In this document: piece by piece, positions 43,673-52,541 of the stretch
Position numbering within the stretch: the first letter of the stretch is position 1
How the letters are laid out: every line of letters starts with the position of its first letter
Assembly (NCBI RefSeq): GCF_014904705.1
Contig: NZ_JACZCQ010000007.1
Coordinates: forward strand, 1 to 64,000
Direction: 5' to 3'
Source: Nisaea sediminum
Lineage (GTDB): Bacteria; Pseudomonadota; Alphaproteobacteria; Thalassobaculales; Thalassobaculaceae
DNA: 64,000 nt
Program-made: the position numbers and the translations under genes
Notes under the pieces: generated by a model
The model's database searches: none
What the model was told of the DNA's origin: nothing
What the model saw: only the letters and a program-made list of their open reading frames with translations

Positions 43673-45307
43673 ATGGCGAACGCAATAAGACGGAAAAAAT
43701 ATTCAGATTTCAAAGTTCTCTTTGTTTATCCGAATATCCAGATGTCGTCGCTCGCTCCTCAGGGCATCGGCTATCTGTCGGCGATGCTGAAGCAGGAAGG
43801 CATGCAGGTCGAGCTGTTCGACAGCACGTTCTATCTGAATCAGCTGACCGGCGACGCGAACAACGAGAAGGTCTACCTCTCGATGGTGCGCCCGTTCAGC
43901 TGGGAAGAGCGCGGTATCCGGCCGAAGACAACCAACATGCTCGACGACTTCAACAAGATGGTCGAGGAGTTCGAGCCGGATCTGCTCGCTTTCTCCGTCG
44001 TCGAGAACACATGGTATCTCGCCGACGAGATGATGCGCGGCCTGCGGACACGCGTCCCGACCGTTGTCGGAGGGGTGTTCCCGACCTATGCGCCGGAAAT
44101 CGTTATTTCCCACCCGAAGGTGGACTACATCTGCCGCGGCGAGGGTGAGGTCGCCCTGAGCGAGCTTTGCCGAGCGCTCGCTGACGGCGAGGACACGACC
44201 CGGATTCAGAATCTCTGGGTCAAGGAGGATGGGACGGTTCACAAGAACCGGGTTGGACTCGGCATCAAGCTAGACGACCTGCCGTTCCCGGACTGGACCA
44301 TCTTCGAGGAGCAGAGCCTGTTCCGTCCGATGCAGGGCCGTGTCTACAAGACCATCGGGGTCGAGACCCAGCGTGGGTGTCCCTACAAGTGCACCTTCTG
44401 CAATTCCCCGGCGAACAACGACATCTATAAGGAAGAAAGCGGCTCGGTCTTCTATCGCAAGAAGTCGGTCGAACGTGTCCACGCCGAGCTCGAATACATG
44501 CGCAAGACGCAAAACCCCGAATTCATCTATTTCGTGGTTGATACCTTCCTCGCCCTGGGCGATCGCGAATTCGCCGAATTTTCGGAGATGTACCAGGACT
44601 TCAAGGTTCCGTTCTGGATGAATACCCGCGCCGAGACGATGAACGATTGGCGCTCTGATGAACTCGAGAAAATGAACTGTCTGCGTATCAATATCGGCGT
44701 CGAGCACGGGAACCCCGATTATCGCGCCAATATGCTGAAGCGACCGGTGAGCAACGAGCGGATGCTGACGGCGTTCGAGAGTGCGGCGGGACGGAGCTTC
44801 ACCACGGTTGCGAACTCGATTATCGGTATGCCGGACGAGACGCGCGACCTGGTTTTCGACACAGTCGAGTTCAATCGCCAGCTGCCCTCCGACATTGAAG
44901 CTTCCGGCGCGTTCATCTTCACGCCCTATCATGGCACCACGTTGCGCAATATCGCGGTGCAGAAGGGGTATGTCGAAGACGGTGTGGTCTGTTCCCTCGG
45001 CACGACGCGAGGCAGCATCATTAATATGCCGTGGCTCTCGACCGAGGAGATTCAGGGGCTCTGCCGGGTCTTCAGCTTCTACGTCAAGTTCCCGAAGGAG
45101 CGTTGGCCGGAGATCAAGGAAGCCGAGAAACTGACCGACAAGGGCAACGCCAAGTTCGAGGCTTTGAGGGACGAGTTCGTCGCGACGTATCGTCGGTCCG
45201 ACGTCAATCCCAAGGACGTCAGCAGCTATGACCTAGTCCTGAATGGTGAGGACGATTGGAAAAAGGCGGAAAGAAAATCCGGCGATATGTACGCGGACCT
45301 GCATTGA
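43673..45307 (+). CDS. B12-binding domain radical SAM protein
   Basis: 544 residues. The N-terminal ~160 residues match the cobalamin-binding domain (VLFVYPNIQMSSLAPQGIGYLS; VVGGVFPTYAPE; YICRGEGE), though without the DxHxxG lower-ligand motif of methionine synthase. The radical SAM core begins at ETQRGCPYKCTFC, with Cys236, Cys240 and Cys243 binding the 4Fe-4S cluster. Similar proteins methylate unreactive carbon or phosphorus centres or close rings (BchE/HpnR type). The C-terminal ~170 residues are not assigned. Lies 73 bases after the TIM-barrel gene. Substrate unknown. Confidence 0.88.
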   Translation: MANAIRRKKYSDFKVLFVYPNIQMSSLAPQGIGYLSAMLKQEGMQVELFDSTFYLNQLTGDANNEKVYLSMVRPFSWEERGIRPKTTNMLDDFNKMVEEFEPDLLAFSVVENTWYLADEMMRGLRTRVPTVVGGVFPTYAPEIVISHPKVDYICRGEGEVALSELCRALADGEDTTRIQNLWVKEDGTVHKNRVGLGIKLDDLPFPDWTIFEEQSLFRPMQGRVYKTIGVETQRGCPYKCTFCNSPANNDIYKEESGSVFYRKKSVERVHAELEYMRKTQNPEFIYFVVDTFLALGDREFAEFSEMYQDFKVPFWMNTRAETMNDWRSDELEKMNCLRINIGVEHGNPDYRANMLKRPVSNERMLTAFESAAGRSFTTVANSIIGMPDETRDLVFDTVEFNRQLPSDIEASGAFIFTPYHGTTLRNIAVQKGYVEDGVVCSLGTTRGSIINMPWLSTEEIQGLCRVFSFYVKFPKERWPEIKEAEKLTDKGNAKFEALRDEFVATYRRSDVNPKDVSSYDLVLNGEDDWKKAERKSGDMYADLH

Positions 45308-45366
45308 GGTCACGTATATCGTCTCTCGCGATCTCCTGATGGACCCTTTCGATTGCAGGTGAACTG

Positions 45367-46077
45367 ATGCGGTACGGAATTCTGGCGGAATTCTCGGGTG
45401 AACTGAGTCTCGAATACATTGCGGAGAGCCTCGACCGGAACCTCGTTCCCGATTTTATAGTGTTTTGCGGCTCGGAGAGCGATCCGGAACGCGAGCGGCT
45501 CGTCGCGGAACGAACGGAGGGACGGTACCGGCGCAAGGTGCTCTCGAAGATCGAGGGTATCGAGAAAATCCCCGCCTACTTCGTTCCGGAATTGAATTCC
45601 GAGGTTACCCTTGATGTTATCAAGGGCCTGTCTCCGGACCTGCTCGTCTCGGGCGCGACCAAGATCATCAAGATTCCGATCTGGGATCACGTGCGGCTCG
45701 GGGCCCTCAATTGTCACTCCGGGTACATCCAGGAATTCCGCGGATGTTCCTGCGTCGAATGGGCCATTCTTAAGCAGCGCCCGGTCGGTGCGACAGTGCA
45801 TCTACTGAATCAGCGGATCGATGCAGGGCCGGTCGTTGTCCAGAAGGTCATGGAGATCAAGAAGGGCGAAACCTATCCCGCCGTCCGCACGAACATGATC
45901 TATCACCAGGCCCGGCTGATGATCGATGCCGTCGAGATGGCGATGAGAAACCCGGAAGACTTCCACCAGGACGTTGAACTCGGGGACTATTACAAGCCGA
46001 TGCGGGATCTCGAACTCGTCCGGGACGTCGAGGGTATCCTGAAGGAAGAGAAGTACCAGCATTACGCTGCGGTCTGA
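45367..46077 (+). CDS. Formyltransferase-fold protein
   Basis: 236 residues containing the catalytic set of 10-formyltetrahydrofolate-dependent transferases: Asn115 and His117 in LNCHSGYIQEFRG and Asp152 in QRIDAGPVV. This is the Fmt/PurN/ArnA-type core. The N-terminal ~90 residues are shorter and divergent. It is too short for methionyl-tRNA formyltransferase and lacks its C-terminal tRNA domain. Next to an aminotransferase gene, the likely role is N-formylation of a new amino group on a sugar or small molecule. Starts at ATG 45367, 59 bases after the radical SAM gene. Confidence 0.82.
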   Translation: MRYGILAEFSGELSLEYIAESLDRNLVPDFIVFCGSESDPERERLVAERTEGRYRRKVLSKIEGIEKIPAYFVPELNSEVTLDVIKGLSPDLLVSGATKIIKIPIWDHVRLGALNCHSGYIQEFRGCSCVEWAILKQRPVGATVHLLNQRIDAGPVVVQKVMEIKKGETYPAVRTNMIYHQARLMIDAVEMAMRNPEDFHQDVELGDYYKPMRDLELVRDVEGILKEEKYQHYAAV

Positions 46078-46208
46078 GGCCGAGGTGCGCGCCGCCTCCG
46101 GCTCAACCCTGCGGAAACAAATTGTCGTGAATTTTGCCGTCTCCGGGTGAAGCTATTGTGCTCGGGCCGGAACCTGGCCGGACACCGGTTAAGTTGGGAG
46201 ACCATAGA

Positions 46209-47279
46209 GTGAAGATCGCTCCGAAACCCTCAGTCGCATCCCTGGTGCGCTTCCCGCATGAGAAGAGCGACCGTCACGGCATGGTCCGGCTCGACCGGAA
46301 CGAACGCGCTGTGCCCTTCCCCGAAAAGGTGTGGTCGCGCTTTCAGGAGCTGCTCACCCAGGAAATGGTCCTGGCCTATCCGCAGACGGCCGAGCTTTTC
46401 CAGGCGATCGCGAACTATGTCGGCGTCGACGAGGATCGGATCGGACTGGCCAGCGGTTCGGACATCGCGATCCGGTCTGTCTATGAAGCCTACATTTCCA
46501 AAGGCGACCGCGTGGTCGTTCCCGATCCCTGCTATGCGATGTACAAGGTTTACGGCGAGCTTTTCGAGGCTGAAACCGTCGAGGTCCCGATCGAGGACGA
46601 TCTCGAGCTCGATCCCGAGCGGGTCCTCGATGCGCTGACTCCCGGGACACGGGCCGTCGTGATCGAGTTTCCGGGCGGGTTCGCGGGCACTAGCATGGCG
46701 ATCGAGGATGTCCTGCGGGTCGTTGCGCAGGCGCGCGAGATCGGCGCACTCGCCATCGTGGACGAGGCATACAGCGCCTTCAACGGGTACACGCTCGTGC
46801 CCTATGTCGATGAGTACGAGAACCTGATCGTTACCCGTTCCTGTTCCAAGGATCTCGGTGCGGCGGGGCTTCGCGTCGGATACACCGTGGCGTGCAGGGA
46901 AGTCACCGACATCCTGCGCCGTGTCCGGCCAATGCACGAGGTGACGAGTGCTTCTGCCTGCTTCATTCGCGCGGCGCTCGAATCCCCGGAACTGATCGAC
47001 GATTATGTCGAAACCATCCGGGCGAACATCCGCTACACACGAGACGCGCTTGCCCAGCTCGGCTACAGGACAGCCGGCGGCACCGGGAACTTCATCGTGG
47101 TGAAGTTCGACGACAACGAGTCGGTCAAGACGGTCATCGCCAGGCTCCAGGAGAAATCCATCCTCGTCCGGCGGCCGTTCGAGAGCGGCCGCATGAAGGG
47201 CTGGATGAGGGTCGGCATCGGCACGAAGCAGCAGATGTCGGAGTTTGTCGACGCACTGGCGACGGTGGTCTCGGGCTAA
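46209..47279 (+). CDS. PLP-dependent aminotransferase, HisC-like (class I/II)
   Basis: 356 residues of fold-type I. The PLP-lysine is in TRSCSKDLGAAGLRVGY (residue 214), the Asp binding the pyridine nitrogen in LAIVDEAYSAF (~185), and the C-terminal carboxylate-binding Arg in GWMRVGIG. Overall layout follows histidinol-phosphate aminotransferase, but no his genes are around. It may aminate a keto-sugar, a keto acid or a phosphonate; substrate unknown. The GTG start at 46209 has GGGAG 9 bases upstream and yields a family-like N-terminus; the frame runs further upstream to 46134. Follows the formyltransferase by 131 bases. Confidence 0.82.
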   Translation: MKIAPKPSVASLVRFPHEKSDRHGMVRLDRNERAVPFPEKVWSRFQELLTQEMVLAYPQTAELFQAIANYVGVDEDRIGLASGSDIAIRSVYEAYISKGDRVVVPDPCYAMYKVYGELFEAETVEVPIEDDLELDPERVLDALTPGTRAVVIEFPGGFAGTSMAIEDVLRVVAQAREIGALAIVDEAYSAFNGYTLVPYVDEYENLIVTRSCSKDLGAAGLRVGYTVACREVTDILRRVRPMHEVTSASACFIRAALESPELIDDYVETIRANIRYTRDALAQLGYRTAGGTGNFIVVKFDDNESVKTVIARLQEKSILVRRPFESGRMKGWMRVGIGTKQQMSEFVDALATVVSG

Positions 47280-47309
47280 CCCCCCGCGGACCAGCCTTTC
47301 GGAGCAGCC

Positions 47310-48521
47310 ATGATATTCCTATTTGTGCGGCACTTGGTCGACCTCGATCATTTTACTCCGCTGGCATACGCTCTCGGCAAATCGGGCCGAAGAGCGGCGC
47401 TTGTCACCTATACTGCGAATATTCCCACCGATGATTTCCGGCTTAGCTTTCTGGAAACACAGGCTGGTGTCGAGGTCGTCCATTTGGCAGCTGACGAGGC
47501 TGGCCTGAACCCCAATCTCACCATAGACGAAATTTTTCAGATCTTCTCTAAGAGCGTCTTCGAGGAACTTTTCAACCCAGTCGAAGGGGCGGTTTTTGTC
47601 CATGAGCGGGAATGGAATGCGTTCACCGAGAGGCTGGAGCAGATCTCCCGTGAGCGTGGCGTCCCGATGATCTGCGCGCCCGCCTATGCGGAGACTTTTA
47701 TAAATTTCCTTCAGAGGTTCGACGTATTCGATCAGGGGCCGCTGAAGCGGGGCTATGCCGGCGTTGAGAACTTCCGGGCGGTGATATCGCCTGGCGGACC
47801 TATTGATGAGCGCTTGGAGAGATCATTCTGGCCGGGAAAGCGGGTGGTGTTAGGGTCGCCGCGCTTCAGTCTGGAGTGGATCGATGTGCTTCGAGACATC
47901 GCTCCGCCCGCAGTGATCGGCGGCAGGGAAGGTAACCTCCGGCTTGCGATTTTTATGCGAAACCGATTCTATCCCGTTTTCTGGAGCGAATTGTTCGCGG
48001 CGTTAAAACTGATGCTGCGGTTCCCCAATGTGTCGATAGCGATCGTGGGTCACATTCGGAAAGGGGACCGCAGCGCTTATTGGGATCCCCTCTTTGGAGA
48101 TGTCGAATTCCCTTTTCCCAGGGAGAAGTTTCAATTCGGCAAGAACAGCGAGATATTCGAGGTCGCCGAGGGTACGGCAGCGACGAGAGTTATGGAGTGG
48201 GCGGACTGTGTTCTGAACATGGGGACGAGTGTCGTGATGGAAGCTGTTGCGCTCAGGAAACCCGTTTTCTCACTCGATAACCTGCACAGCAACGTCACCG
48301 TCACGGCCCGTTATCTTCCGAGTACGCATATTGGCTGCCGCGACGATCTTCTGAAGGTCATGTTGGCGCTTGTGCGAAACCGGGAAAGCGCGATCGAACA
48401 ATTCTATGACACTGACCGTTGGACAAGCTTCGTGCGTGTCTTTCTCGGCGAGGGTGACGTTCTTGCGAGGTATTCAGATTACTTTGACGAAGCCCGGGTT
48501 GCCGCCATCGGCAAGGACTGA
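47310..48521 (+). CDS. GT-B-like protein of unknown function
   Basis: 403 residues. The N-terminal MIFLFVRHLVDLDHFTPLAYALG starts like a GT-B acceptor domain. The C-terminal VLNMGTSVVMEAVALRKPVFSL has the nucleotide-binding helix pattern of UDP-GlcNAc-epimerase/glycosyltransferase GT-B proteins. No family name is certain. GGAG lies 5 bases before the ATG. Context suggests a surface-glycan transferase. Its last third is slightly more AT-rich than the genes before it. A 505-base gap with a strong palindrome follows. Confidence 0.6.
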   Translation: MIFLFVRHLVDLDHFTPLAYALGKSGRRAALVTYTANIPTDDFRLSFLETQAGVEVVHLAADEAGLNPNLTIDEIFQIFSKSVFEELFNPVEGAVFVHEREWNAFTERLEQISRERGVPMICAPAYAETFINFLQRFDVFDQGPLKRGYAGVENFRAVISPGGPIDERLERSFWPGKRVVLGSPRFSLEWIDVLRDIAPPAVIGGREGNLRLAIFMRNRFYPVFWSELFAALKLMLRFPNVSIAIVGHIRKGDRSAYWDPLFGDVEFPFPREKFQFGKNSEIFEVAEGTAATRVMEWADCVLNMGTSVVMEAVALRKPVFSLDNLHSNVTVTARYLPSTHIGCRDDLLKVMLALVRNRESAIEQFYDTDRWTSFVRVFLGEGDVLARYSDYFDEARVAAIGKD

Positions 48522-49026
48522 CATTCCTCCAGCTACATCCGGTCTGGAGTACGGGACGCGCAGACTGGAGAGGTCGAGGATTTGCTGTTGCGGCAGTTCA
48601 CGAGGAGGTTGCTCAACAAGCTATCGCTTTTTTCAGGCTGGACACGCACAATAACAAGCCTGTTTGAGCTACGCTCCCAACACCCTGCCAAGCAATACGG
48701 GCGGCCAGCTACGCTATGCCGCCCGTATTGCTTGGACGAGGACCCGGCCATGTACCGACATGCAAATCGAATCAGGCAGATCAGGTTGCTCAAGAGGCGG
48801 CTGGAATAGGTCCGCAGATCGTTCGGGGCCGTTTCACCAGCCGTCATCTCCAATCGCTCGAAAAGCCACCGCCACGTTGATTTTTATAGCGGAATCGGAG
48901 ATGAGTGTTGCGGAATGGCTAGGCAATCCTGGAAATACAGGTTGATGGTCAGATAATTGGCTGTTGCGACCAAACAGGCTTCGACACCCGCATCAAGTCG
49001 TTCGGAAATAGAGGAAAAAAGGTCAA
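48522..49026. other. 505-base gap with a perfect inverted repeat
   Basis: No supported gene on either strand; the short frames have no family resemblance. It contains the palindrome at 48688-48735. The 3' part (about 48860-49026) is AT-rich and should contain the promoter of the next gene. Confidence 0.5.
48688..48735. repeat. Perfect 18-bp inverted repeat with 12-base loop
   Basis: CCAAGCAATACGGGCGGC at 48688-48705 is exactly complementary to 48718-48735. The loop contains AGCTACGCT (48707-48715), which is repeated directly at 48667-48675. There is no T-tract on either side, so it is not a standard terminator. It could be a mobile-element end, a REP-like element or an RNA attenuator. Confidence 0.8.
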
Positions 49027-50241
49027 ATGGATAATTCGAACAAATCTAGTGTCAATATATACGAATTTTTGTCTGAAGCCGCGGCCAAAAAAAACTACGG
49101 CAACATAGTTTCCGTAATTTTCTACAATCTCCAGAAATCCTTGAGCTTTATTGATAGGGTGCGCGAATTTCCGGGATCTCCATTGAAAGAGATCGCGCTC
49201 TCGATGTGCCTTATCGCCCAGGGAAAAATCGATTCCAGTCGTTCTCGGCTTCTTAGGGTCAAGGAAAAAGAATGGGAGCTACTTGTCAGCTACCTCATGA
49301 TCAAATGCTCGATCATCGACCATCGTTATGCAGACGCGGAGCTGATCTGCGATCGAATGATCGAACGTTATCCCTTGCATGACGACATCGATTTTGCGCT
49401 GGTCTTTTACCTGATCAAATCAACGCTTGCCACAATCCGGGGCGATGTGGACGGGGCGAATGCCTTGGCCCGCGAGTGGAGTGCCGTCAGGAACGGTCAT
49501 TGGTTCCGCTCAGCCAAGTCGGCCTTGGTCGAGAAGACCGGTGGCGACATTTATCAGGATAAGGGTATCGAGAGAGGCGCGTGGCTGGAGTATCAGAGAG
49601 ATATTTCCTCAAAGCACACAAAGACTCAGAATCCGTCAGTGTGGCTGCAGCATCTTTTCATCTACAACGTAGAAATGGAAATCAGGCAGGTCGAGAACGC
49701 CGACTGCTTCATCAATTATGGCGCCCTCTATGGCTGGATGGACCACCAGATCGCATCACGGTATCCGGAGATTCATGTCATCGGGTATGATCGTTCACTC
49801 GACGTGAAACAATGGAATGACAGGGTTTTTTCGGCTCCCAATCTGGAATATGCCTATGGCGATTTCGAAAAAATCCTCAAAGAGGCTTCCGAGAAATACA
49901 AGCGTATCGTTCTGGGGCATTGCCGAACCGTCACCTATCTTTCGGAATCAGAGTTGCTTTCCTTCTATCGTATGTGCGCAAGCAACAATGTAAAAGGTGT
50001 CGTCGCGATCGAAGGGTTGGGTTTCAGCTCTCTCACCAAAGAGTATTTCGACATCTCAAAAGATCGTTCTGTCTTCAAGCTCGACTCGAAAGCAAACTAC
50101 CTGCACAATTGCGGAACTTATCTTGAGGAGTGCGGATACAGAGTCTCTTATACGGACTCTGAGATCACACCGACGATCAATCGTTTTAAACCTACAGAAG
50201 GTAATATCTACAATATTACCTGGCGCGGGGAACTTTCGTAA
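49027..50241 (+). CDS. Unknown protein, helical repeats plus methyltransferase-like C-terminus
   Basis: 404 residues not assigned to a family. The N-terminal ~160 residues are helical and repeat-like (LMIKCSIIDHRYADAELICDRM, DGANALAREWSAVR), as in TPR-type scaffolds. The C-terminal half (FINYGALYGWMDHQIASR; EIHVIGYDRSLD; YAYGDFEKIL; IVLGHCRTVTYL) has alternating strands and helices compatible with a Rossmann-like AdoMet methyltransferase, but no glycine-rich motif I is evident. Visibly more AT-rich, with more ATA and AAA codons than the neighbours, suggesting recent acquisition. AGAGGAAAAAAGG precedes the ATG. Confidence 0.55.
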   Translation: MDNSNKSSVNIYEFLSEAAAKKNYGNIVSVIFYNLQKSLSFIDRVREFPGSPLKEIALSMCLIAQGKIDSSRSRLLRVKEKEWELLVSYLMIKCSIIDHRYADAELICDRMIERYPLHDDIDFALVFYLIKSTLATIRGDVDGANALAREWSAVRNGHWFRSAKSALVEKTGGDIYQDKGIERGAWLEYQRDISSKHTKTQNPSVWLQHLFIYNVEMEIRQVENADCFINYGALYGWMDHQIASRYPEIHVIGYDRSLDVKQWNDRVFSAPNLEYAYGDFEKILKEASEKYKRIVLGHCRTVTYLSESELLSFYRMCASNNVKGVVAIEGLGFSSLTKEYFDISKDRSVFKLDSKANYLHNCGTYLEECGYRVSYTDSEITPTINRFKPTEGNIYNITWRGELS

Positions 50242-50472
50242 ACCTCAAGCCAAGTGGAGCAGGCAGCCGGCAGGAACCGCTGGCCGCATCTGGTGACTGC
50301 GCCACTGCATGCTCTCGCGGCCGTCCCGATCCTTATCCCGGAAGCCTGACTCCATCATCTGATAGGCGTTCGTCCGGCATCTGGTAAATGGCTTATCCGG
50401 CTGGAAAAGCCGCATGCGTTCGTGATAACAGGTGCATTCGCAGATCGCAGCAGGCGGAAAGAAAATATCGCG

Positions 50473-51516
50473 ATGAAAGTGCTGGTGCTTGGGAACTTGG
50501 GATACATCGGGCCCGTTGTCGTCGATGAGCTCGGCTCCAGGCATCCTGATATGGAGATCGTTGGGTTCGATACGGGATTGTTCAAGGAGTGTGTGGTCGA
50601 TCCTGAGCACGATTTTGGGGCCAGGCTTGATCACCAGATCTTTGGAGACGTTCGCGATCTGACGGCGGAATTGTTCTCTGGTGTCGATGCCGCGATCTAC
50701 CTGTCCGCGCTCTCCAATGATCCGATCGGCAACGCATTCGAAGCCCTGACTGACGAGATCAATGCGGGCAGCGCGGTGCGCGCGGCCGAAGCCGCCAAAG
50801 CGGCAGGCGTGAAACATTTCGTCTTCGCCTCGAGTTGTTCCGTCTATGGAGCCGGTGGTGAGGAAGCGAAGACGGAGGAGTCCTCGCTCGCGCCGCAAAC
50901 GGCTTATGCGCGCTCCAAGATCGCGGCGGAAAAGGCCCTGGCTTCCATGGCGGACGACAGTTTCGTCATCACCTGCCTGCGTTTTGCGACGGCGTGCGGT
51001 TTCAGCCCGCACCTGCGTCTGGATCTCGTGCTGAACGATTTTGTCGCCACTGCGTTGAGCCACAGGAAGATCGACGTGCTTTCGGACGGTAGACCCTGGC
51101 GCCCTCTAATTCACGTCAAGGACATGGCGCGCGCCATGGAATGGGCATTGCAACGCTCTAGCGCGCAAGGCGGAGCTTTCCTGGCGATGAACACCGGAGC
51201 GGATACGGCGAACTATCAGATCCGGGATCTGGCGGCAGCTGTGGCCCGTAACCTTGGTGACGTCGCGGTGGCCATCAATGAAAACGCGTCGCCGGATACG
51301 CGATCCTATCGCGTCGATTTTGGCCTGTTCCGGAAACTGGCTCCCGCACACCAGCCCCGTATGATGCTGCAGGACATGGTTGGCGATCTGGTGGGCAATC
51401 TCAATCGAATCGGCTTCAAGGATCCGGATTTCCGCTCGGGCAACCTGATTCGTCTGAACTACATCAAGGATCTGGTCGCGAAGGGCGCTCTCGACGGCAC
51501 CCTTCGCTGGCAGTAG
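50473..51516 (+). CDS. NAD-dependent epimerase/dehydratase, SDR family
   Basis: 347-residue extended SDR: VLVLGNLGYIGPVVVDEL (G-x2-G-x2-G), AIYLSALSNDPIG, FASSCSVYGAGG and YARSKIAAEKAL (Y-x3-K) are intact. It resembles the nucleoside-diphosphate-sugar epimerase group, with a C-terminal substrate domain (RPWRPLIHVKDMARAM). Exact sugar unknown. ATG 50473 is chosen by family alignment; GGAAAGAAAA upstream is a weak site. It follows a 231-base gap with no gene. The next gene, a methyltransferase, starts 42 bases on. Confidence 0.85.
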   Translation: MKVLVLGNLGYIGPVVVDELGSRHPDMEIVGFDTGLFKECVVDPEHDFGARLDHQIFGDVRDLTAELFSGVDAAIYLSALSNDPIGNAFEALTDEINAGSAVRAAEAAKAAGVKHFVFASSCSVYGAGGEEAKTEESSLAPQTAYARSKIAAEKALASMADDSFVITCLRFATACGFSPHLRLDLVLNDFVATALSHRKIDVLSDGRPWRPLIHVKDMARAMEWALQRSSAQGGAFLAMNTGADTANYQIRDLAAAVARNLGDVAVAINENASPDTRSYRVDFGLFRKLAPAHQPRMMLQDMVGDLVGNLNRIGFKDPDFRSGNLIRLNYIKDLVAKGALDGTLRWQ

Positions 51517-51558
51517 TCCTGACAAACCACAATAGAATTTTATCCGCAGAGAGGAAGC

Positions 51559-52509
51559 ATGGTCGATTTTGATGATGAAGCGAAAGCCTTCGATCAGAGA
51601 ATCATGGATCGAACGGAACACGGGTTCATCGCTGACCTGCGGCGCGTCCAGCCAAACGAATATTTCTACAAGAGCTTCTGGCGACACCCGCACTATACGG
51701 ACCTTTTTCTCGGCGAGATGTTCCGGAACTATGTGAAGGTCCTGGAAGAGCATGTTGCGCAGGGCGCCCGCGTGCTCGATCTTGGCTGTGGGGCAGGGTA
51801 CTTCTCCCTTGAGCTCGCCCGGCTCGGATACCATGTTGTCGGAGTCGATATTTCCGCTAAATGTATAGAGACTGCCCGCCAGATACTGGAGCAAAACCCC
51901 TACAAGGACGGCTTCGGCAGTGTGGAATATGCCGAGGGATCCTATACTCTCGTCAGAGATCTCGGTCAGTTCGATGCGGTCCTCTGTTCCGGGTTCCTGC
52001 ATCATATCCCCGACCTCGATGAAGTTATCTCCATCATCGACGCGGCGCTCGTGTCGGGCGGGATGCTGATCTGGCACGAACCGTCTCACAAGAGCTGGAC
52101 GCCCGCAGACGCCGCGTTCGTTGCCGCTATCCGGCTCATACTCGCTGAGGCCGGTTTGTGGTATGACGAAACTATTCTGAGAGACCTCGACAGCGCGAAG
52201 CTCATGGAACTGGTCGCTGGAACCCAGGAAGAATATGTCCTTGAACGCGATCCTCATGAAGCTGGGGGGCAATCGCCGAACGATCTGTCTTGGGATGGTA
52301 ACGAGATTACCCAGAGAGTGGCGGGGAAACTCGAATTGTTGATGACGAAACCTAGTGTTTCCTTTATCTACAGGGTTCTTGGGGGCATGCGCGGCGACCA
52401 GGAAAAACTTAACAGAATCGCATCTCTGTTGACCCTGATCGACAGGACCTACCTGGATGAGGGGATATTGAACGCCAATTACTTCTATGGCGTTGCGCGC
52501 AAAACTTGA
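51559..52509 (+). CDS. Class I SAM-dependent methyltransferase
   Basis: 316 residues with a classic Rossmann-fold AdoMet site: GARVLDLGCGAGYFSLELAR (motif I), HVVGVDIS (acidic residue of motif II) and FDAVLCSGFLHHIPDLDEVI (motif IV). The N-terminal ~70 and C-terminal ~110 residues are probably substrate-specific. Likely methylates O or N of a sugar or small molecule. Strong GAGAGGAAGC site; 32 bases before the probable start of the MiaB-like gene. Confidence 0.85.
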   Translation: MVDFDDEAKAFDQRIMDRTEHGFIADLRRVQPNEYFYKSFWRHPHYTDLFLGEMFRNYVKVLEEHVAQGARVLDLGCGAGYFSLELARLGYHVVGVDISAKCIETARQILEQNPYKDGFGSVEYAEGSYTLVRDLGQFDAVLCSGFLHHIPDLDEVISIIDAALVSGGMLIWHEPSHKSWTPADAAFVAAIRLILAEAGLWYDETILRDLDSAKLMELVAGTQEEYVLERDPHEAGGQSPNDLSWDGNEITQRVAGKLELLMTKPSVSFIYRVLGGMRGDQEKLNRIASLLTLIDRTYLDEGILNANYFYGVARKT

Positions 52510-52541
52510 GTGTGTCTTGCCTAGCACTGCCGGAGAGACCA

